Assembly (NCBI RefSeq): GCF_041435435.1
Contig: NZ_CP108494.1
Span: forward strand, 7,164,501 to 7,228,500
Direction of reading: 5' to 3'
Source of the DNA: Streptomyces sp. NBC_01241
GTDB taxonomy: Bacteria > Actinomycetota > Actinomycetes > Streptomycetales > Streptomycetaceae
DNA: 64,000 nt
Position numbers and translations under genes: made by a program. The notes below the pieces were generated by a model. That model searched no databases. It worked only from the letters and a program-made list of their open reading frames with translations, and was not told where the DNA came from. Below are positions 59,250 through 64,000 of this stretch, piece by piece. Positions within the stretch are counted from its first letter, which is position 1, and every line of letters begins with the position of its first letter.

Positions 59250-59348
59250 GGAGCACTCCCCGAACAGGGCACGCACTTTGCGTGCCCACCCTCGTTGTAC
59301 CCCGTCCTACCTTGCAGTCACAGCAGATCAACGAGAGCCGGGGACGCT

Positions 59349-59567
59349 ATGACAGTGAGGGACTTACCGCCAGTCAGTGACCTGACGGAGCAGCAGCAGC
59401 GCGGATGGTCCTGTGTCTGGTGCAGGGCGCCTCTCACCGTCGGCGAGGACATGGACCTCGGTGAGAAGCGGGCCCGGCCTGATGGAGGCGCCGCGTACAG
59501 CTGGTTCCCGCGGGCCTGCTCGGACGCCGCCGCCTGCGCCGTTCGGGAAGCCGAGCAGACGCCATGA
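59349..59567 (+). CDS. Small CxxC protein 1
   Basis: 72 residues: MTVRDLPPVSDLTEQQQRGW, SCVWCRAPLTVGEDMDLGEK, then PRACSDAAACAVREAEQTP. A CVWC pair and two later cysteines could bind zinc. Divergent from the XRE/TPR regulator by 99 bases and overlapping the next gene as ATGA. Sequence resembles its neighbour 2, so the pair arose by duplication. Confidence 0.7.
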   Translation: MTVRDLPPVSDLTEQQQRGWSCVWCRAPLTVGEDMDLGEKRARPDGGAAYSWFPRACSDAAACAVREAEQTP

Positions 59568-59776
59568 CGGCCTTAGTTGAGGGCCCAGAATCCCGCCCCC
59601 TCCCCGACCTGCGAACACTGACGTGGGACCAGTCCGCCGGCCGCGCCTGCATCTGGTGCAAGAAGCCCCTCACTACCGGCGCGGTCAGCGCAGGGATCAT
59701 CCGTGGCCAGCTCGGCGCGCACATCCTCGATACCGAGGTGTGGGCAGGGCCGTGCTGCCAGGGGAAGGCGCCATAG
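59564..59776 (+). CDS. Small CxxC protein 2
   Basis: 70 residues: PLPDLRTLTWDQSAGRACIW, CKKPLTTGAVSAGIIRGQLG, DTEVWAGPCCQGKAP. The CIWCKKPL motif parallels CVWCRAPL in protein 1, and GPCC supplies more cysteines. It starts inside the stop of protein 1. Probably a partner of the regulator operon across the divergent promoter. Confidence 0.7.
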   Translation: MTALVEGPESRPLPDLRTLTWDQSAGRACIWCKKPLTTGAVSAGIIRGQLGAHILDTEVWAGPCCQGKAP

Positions 59777-59785
59777 ACGGGGCTT

Positions 59786-60019
59786 CTACTCACCAAGGAG
59801 CGAGGCGACGGTGGTGTCGAGAGCTGCGGCGATGCGCCATAGGCGGCTGATTCGTGCGTCGTTTTGGGCGCCTTCGATGCGCTGGATCGTGTCGCGAGAG
59901 ATCTCGGCCCGGTGGGCGAGCTGCTCCTGGGTGAGGTTTTGGTGCATGCGCCGGTCGCGGATGCGGTCGCCGAGGGTGCGGCGGCGTTCGAGGATCCAGG
60001 GCGGCAGGTCGGCAGGCAC
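59786..60019 (-). CDS. XRE-family repressor of the element
   Basis: 77 residues, nearly all helix-turn-helix: LGDRIRDRRMHQNLTQEQLA, HRAEISRDTIQRIEGAQNDA, LWRIAAALDTTVASLLG. This size and position, next to the right attachment site, fit an immunity-type repressor. Its stop is 10 bases past that of the CxxC protein 2 (convergent). Confidence 0.85.
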   Translation of the reverse strand: MPADLPPWILERRRTLGDRIRDRRMHQNLTQEQLAHRAEISRDTIQRIEGAQNDARISRLWRIAAALDTTVASLLGE

Positions 60020-60485
60020 TCGACAAACGCTGTGACCTGCAAGATCACACGTCAGCAGCTACTTTCCGGCATTTTTTGATCACGGATGATCGCCATATTT
60101 GCCGGTGGGTGGGCTGAAGCCTCCCTGTGGCCTCCTGGTATATGCCGCAGGACTACCAGTACTGTCGCAGATTCGAACGTTTGTTCACTCGAATAGGCAA
60201 CCAACGAGAAACGATCTCCGTCGTTGGGCACATTGCCGGTCTCGGGTCGCAGTCCACACCCCCCAAGGTGCAGCGACCCGGGGCCGGTTTTGTGTCATGG
60301 TGGGCTGATGTTCGCACTTCGCCAAGTTGACGCTATGGGGGCCCAGTGGGAGTCGAGTGGGAGATGATCATGGTGAACGTGAGCGAACTGACGCTAACTG
60401 GGGCTAGCTACTCGACGCCGTCTGTGTGTGATGCCGCCCAGGCCGGGGCTGTATTCAGCGGCAACGCACCAAAGGGGAATCGATC
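60020..60485. other. Right end of the integrated element
   Basis: No gene. Contains the repressor promoter, the right pair of GTGGGAGT repeats (60346-60364) and the new upstream region of the DUF6278 gene, including AAAGGGGAA about 10 bases before ATG 60486. Confidence 0.6.
60346..60364. repeat. Candidate integrase arm sites, right
   Basis: GTGGGAGT at 60346-60353 and GTGGGAGA at 60357-60364 (11-base period), same orientation and spacing as the left pair at 50031. Confidence 0.65.
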
Positions 60486-60500
60486 ATGAACATCCCTTTC
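60486..60500. repeat. Candidate attR core, inside the DUF6278 start
   Basis: ATGAACATCCCTTTC encodes MNIPF, the first five codons of the DUF6278 gene. Identical to 49953-49967. Confidence 0.8.
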
Positions 60501-60926
60501 TTGGACAACTGGCGTAAGCGTCACGACGGTACGCGAGGGGCGGGGCTCGCCGCCGCCGTCGCGGCCGATCCCGAGGGCGTGGCCGAGCTGCTTGCCGAAT
60601 GCGAGCTGCTGCGTGTCCGGGCAGGGCAACGGGGGCTCGAACTCGACGACACCCCGGACTCGTTGGCGGCTCTCGACCAGTTGCCGCCGCGCTGGCGCGA
60701 CGATCCCGAGGAGCTGCCCTGGCTGGGCAACGACGCGGGGCTCTACCTCGGCACGGTTCTGGTGCGCAATGTCCCTGGTGCGGTCTGGAACATCTGGCCG
60801 AGCGGGCAGCCCGTGGTGCGGCTGGCCTCGGGGCGGGAGATCGATGTGGTCGAGGCCGGGCTGGACTGGGCGATGGCGGGCAGCCCCGAGCTCTCGCAGG
60901 TGTACTCGGAATCGGCCGAGGGGTAG
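60486..60926 (+). CDS. DUF6278 protein (5' attachment target)
   Basis: 146 residues: MNIPFLDNWRKRHDGTRGAG, LAAAVAADPEGVAELLAECE, LLRVRAGQRGLELDDTPDSL, LGNDAGLYLGTVLVRNVPGA, VWNIWPSGQPVVRLASG. A conserved Streptomyces protein of unknown function. The integrated element entered at its first codons and rebuilt the start, so the protein is intact but has a new promoter and ribosome-binding site. It precedes gluA by 123 bases. Confidence 0.75.
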   Translation: MNIPFLDNWRKRHDGTRGAGLAAAVAADPEGVAELLAECELLRVRAGQRGLELDDTPDSLAALDQLPPRWRDDPEELPWLGNDAGLYLGTVLVRNVPGAVWNIWPSGQPVVRLASGREIDVVEAGLDWAMAGSPELSQVYSESAEG

Positions 60927-61049
60927 GACTCTCACTAAAACCAAATAAGACGCCTTATGCCCCATTTGTGCGTGTCGTAGGCGAAGTCCCTTTTCGCGCT
61001 GGATAGTTTGCGCTGACCTCGACATAGCGACAAGTGGGTGGGGCAGGGT

Positions 61050-61793
<744 letters not shown>

Positions 61794-61806
61794 CGGGGGC
61801 TCCGCG

Positions 61807-62718
61807 TTGCGTACGAGAAAAGTTCTGGCCGCCTGCGCCGCTCTTCTGCTCGCCGTCCTCGTCGCCGGATGCGGCAAGGAGGGCAGCCCGCCAGTGAAGG
61901 GTCCGAAGCCCGAACAACTGCCCGTGTACAAGGTCGACACCGCCTTCCGGCTGCCCGGATCACCGACCTGGACGAAGGCGAAGAAGCGCGGATACCTGCG
62001 GGTCGGGGCCAAGGAGGACCAGCCCTACCTCGGAGAGAAGGACCCGGCCACCGGCGTCTACTCCGGCTTCGACATCGAGATCGCCAAGATGCTGGCGGCC
62101 TCGCTCGGCTTCGACCCGAAGACGATCCGCTTCCGGACCATCGCCTCCGCCAACCGCGAGACTGCACTGCAGAACGGCCAGATCGACTACTACGTCGGCA
62201 CCTACACCATCAACGCCCTGCGCAAGAGGCTCGTCGGCTTCGCCGGGCCCTACTTCATGGCCGGGCAGTCGCTGCTCGTCCGCACCGACGAGCACGACAT
62301 CAACGGACCGCAGGACCTGGACGGCAGGACGGTCTGCTCGGCGGCGGGTTCGACCCCGTACCAGCGCATCGCCGCCGACTACCCGAAGGCGATCCTGGTC
62401 TCCTACGACACGTACTCGATCTGCGTCGACAACCTGCTCACCTACCAGGTCGACGCCGTGACCACCGATGACGCGATCCTGCTGGGCTTCGCCGCGAAGG
62501 CGCCCGGGGAGATGAAGGTGGTGGGCAAGCCCTTCTCCGAGGAGCCGTACGGAATCGGTGTCCCGCGCAGCGACAACGTCTTGCGGTTCGCCCTCGACGA
62601 CGCCCTGGAGGCCAACCAGAAGAACGGCAACTGGAAGAAGGCGTTCGAGGCGACACTCGGTCTGTCCGGAGCGCCCGCGCCGACCCCGCCGCCCATCGAC
62701 CGCTACCCGGCGACCTGA
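61807..62718 (+). CDS. gluB: Glutamate-binding lipoprotein GluB
   Basis: 303 residues from TTG 61807. Lipoprotein signal RKVLAACAALLLAVLVAGCG (lipid on Cys), then a type-2 periplasmic-binding fold: RGYLRVGAKEDQPYLGEKDP, YSGFDIEIAKMLAASLGFDP, TYTINALRKRLVGFAGPYFM, LDGRTVCSAAGSTPYQRIAA. It captures glutamate outside the membrane for the permease. 13 bases after gluA. Confidence 0.9.
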   Translation: MRTRKVLAACAALLLAVLVAGCGKEGSPPVKGPKPEQLPVYKVDTAFRLPGSPTWTKAKKRGYLRVGAKEDQPYLGEKDPATGVYSGFDIEIAKMLAASLGFDPKTIRFRTIASANRETALQNGQIDYYVGTYTINALRKRLVGFAGPYFMAGQSLLVRTDEHDINGPQDLDGRTVCSAAGSTPYQRIAADYPKAILVSYDTYSICVDNLLTYQVDAVTTDDAILLGFAAKAPGEMKVVGKPFSEEPYGIGVPRSDNVLRFALDDALEANQKNGNWKKAFEATLGLSGAPAPTPPPIDRYPAT

Positions 62719-62735
62719 GAGGGCGGGCATCGACC

Positions 62736-63380
62736 ATGGACGTACTCACAGAGAACTTCTCGCTCTACGGCAAGGGCTTCCTCGGCACGGTCGAGCTGAC
62801 CGTCTACTCCTCGATCCTGGCCCTGCTCCTCGGCTTCGTCATGGCCTCCTGCCGGGTGGCACCCGTCGGCTCGCTCCGGGTGCTCGGCACGGTCTGGGTC
62901 ACGGTGCTGCGCAACACCCCGCTGACGCTGCTCTTCTTCGCCGTCCTGCTCGGACTGCCGCGCTTCGGACTGATTCTTCCGTTCAAGGTCTTCGCGGTCC
63001 TCGCGCTCGGCTGCTACACCTCCGCGTTCATCTGTGAGGCACTGCGCTCCGGCATCAACACGGTGCCGAGGGGGCAGGGCGAGGCGGCCCGCAGCCTCGG
63101 CATGACGTTCGGTCAGACGCTGAACAGCATCGTGCTGCCACAGGCATTCCGTACGGTGATCCCGCCGATCGGGTCGACGCTGATCGCCCTCGCCAAGAAC
63201 TCGGCGATCGCCGGGGCCTTCAGCGTGACCGAGCTGCTCGGCACCTACAAGACCCTCAACGAGCTGGGCTACAGCATCATCTGGACCTTCGTCTGGATCG
63301 CCGTCGGCTACCTGATCATCACCCTGTCCATCAGTGCGCTCTTCAACGTGATGGAGAAGCGCTGGGGAGTCGCCCGATGA
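62736..63380 (+). CDS. gluC: Glutamate ABC permease GluC
   Basis: 214 residues, a HisMQ-type permease with about five membrane helices: GFLGTVELTVYSSILALLLG, VTVLRNTPLTLLFFAVLLGL, EALRSGINTVPRGQGEAARS, LGMTFGQTLNSIVLPQAFRT, VIPPIGSTLIALAKNSAIAG. The EAA-like loop (EAARSLGMT) contacts GluA. 17 bases after gluB and overlapping gluD as ATGA. Confidence 0.9.
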   Translation: MDVLTENFSLYGKGFLGTVELTVYSSILALLLGFVMASCRVAPVGSLRVLGTVWVTVLRNTPLTLLFFAVLLGLPRFGLILPFKVFAVLALGCYTSAFICEALRSGINTVPRGQGEAARSLGMTFGQTLNSIVLPQAFRTVIPPIGSTLIALAKNSAIAGAFSVTELLGTYKTLNELGYSIIWTFVWIAVGYLIITLSISALFNVMEKRWGVAR

Positions 63381-64000
63381 CCACCCGCACCGCGCTCTAC
63401 GACATCCCGGGCCCCGTCACCCGCAAGCGCCACCGCCTGTACGGGTTCGTGTCGACGGCCCTGATCCTCGCCCTGTTGGGCTGGATCGTCTATCTGCTCG
63501 TCGACACCGGACAGTTCGCCGGCGCCAAATGGACGCCCTTCGCATACAAGGGGATCCAGGAGCTGCTGCTGCGCGGACTGGGCAACACCCTCAAGGCATT
63601 CGCGCTCGCCGCGGTGTTCTCCCTCGTGCTCGGGGCGGTGCTCGCCGTCGGCCGGCTCTCCGACCACCAGGCCGTGCGCCGGCTCTCGACGCTTCTGGTC
63701 GAGTTCTTCCGGGCCATGCCCGTACTGGTGATGATCTTCTTCATCTTCGTGGCCCTGAAGGTGCAGCCCCTGCCCGCGCTGGTCACCGGCCTGACGCTCT
63801 ACAACGGCTCGGTGCTCGCCGAGGTGTTCCGCACCGGGATCAACTCGGTGGAGCGCGGCCAGCGCGAGGCCGCGTACGCCCTCGGGATGCGCAAGACGCA
63901 GGTCACCACGTTCGTACTGGCCCCGCAGGCGGTGCGCGCCATGCTGCCGACGATCATCAGCCAGCTGGTGGTCGCGTTGAAGGACACCTCGCTCGGCTAC
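63377..64000 (+). CDS. gluD: Glutamate ABC permease GluD (partial)
   Basis: 208 codons from ATG 63377, running off the window without a stop. Features: FVSTALILALLGWIVYLLVD, GLGNTLKAFALAAVFSLVLG, VEFFRAMPVLVMIFFIFVAL, VFRTGINSVERGQREAAYAL, GMRKTQVTTFVLAPQAVRAM. A second HisMQ permease that forms the membrane channel with GluC. The remaining C-terminus is outside the window. Confidence 0.9.
   Translation, partial: MTTRTALYDIPGPVTRKRHRLYGFVSTALILALLGWIVYLLVDTGQFAGAKWTPFAYKGIQELLLRGLGNTLKAFALAAVFSLVLGAVLAVGRLSDHQAVRRLSTLLVEFFRAMPVLVMIFFIFVALKVQPLPALVTGLTLYNGSVLAEVFRTGINSVERGQREAAYALGMRKTQVTTFVLAPQAVRAMLPTIISQLVVALKDTSLGY

Larger units (their letters stand above)
49953..60485. mobile_element. 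10.5-kb integrated element (degenerate prophage or ICE)
   Basis: Bounded by the 15-base direct repeat at 49953-49967 and 60486-60500, with the integrase fragment next to the left boundary and an XRE repressor near the right. Between are phage tail, holin and collagen-like genes followed by small Streptomyces island genes. Pairs of GTGGGAGT repeats with equal spacing lie just inside both boundaries. Several genes are truncated, so it is probably not mobile on its own. Confidence 0.8.

Overview
The window is high-GC DNA with the codon bias, gene content and insertion-sequence load of a Streptomyces chromosome. Actinomycete markers include a gvpO-A-F-G-J-L-S-K gas-vesicle cluster, DUF5133, DUF6131, DUF6233 and DUF6286 proteins, F420-type oxidoreductases, an Asp23/AmaP operon, a fused pcaL and a gluABCD operon. 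No rRNA or tRNA gene was seen. The order is accessory DNA (about 1-45.4 kb), a short core-like stretch (45.4-49.9 kb), a degenerate 10.5-kb integrated element (49.95-60.5 kb) and core transport genes (60.5-64 kb).

Bases 1-15,000 are a nest of mobile DNA. A Tn554-type tnpA-tnpB-tnpC triad has an in-frame UGA inside tnpB. It is followed by a secreted NlpC/P60 protein, an intact-looking IS5-family element with a -1 frameshift, and an ISL3-family element split by an IS110 element. Upstream of the IS110 recombinase lies a leader with a readable bridge-RNA guide code. An IS3-family element comes next, and its orfA/orfB overlap is interrupted by a complete group II intron with its own reverse transcriptase.

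Bases 15,000-45,400 are chromosomal stress and physiology genes scarred by IS fragments. They include map with a divergent XRE regulator, a kdpB relic, three CsbD proteins, a MTase-CDGSH-haem-oxygenase-like cassette, the gas vesicle genes and a second F'-G'-gvpY-gvpZ block with highly charged tails. An envelope-stress operon (two Asp23, DUF2273, DUF6286, AmaP) follows. This zone also holds a 198-bp direct repeat and a decayed inverted duplication carrying two of three DUF6131 copies. An integrase at 44-45.4 kb ends in a 4-base overlap with pcaL.

Bases 45,386-49,473 carry pcaL, an MBL-fold protein, exonuclease III and a Cmx-type exporter. The next 10.5 kb lie between two copies of a 15-base sequence that is also the first 15 bases of a DUF6278 gene. 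The block holds an integrase C-terminus, phage tail, holin and collagen-like genes, a truncated resolvase, small Streptomyces proteins, an XRE/flavoprotein pair and an XRE repressor. Two short tandem repeats with the same 11-base spacing sit near each end, as expected of integrase arm sites. Most structural genes in it are broken. The window ends inside gluD.

Several genes carry single-base indels or single premature stops (tnpB, ISL3, gvpL, second gvpG, LysR, a phage membrane gene). They may be real decay or consensus error, which raw reads would settle.
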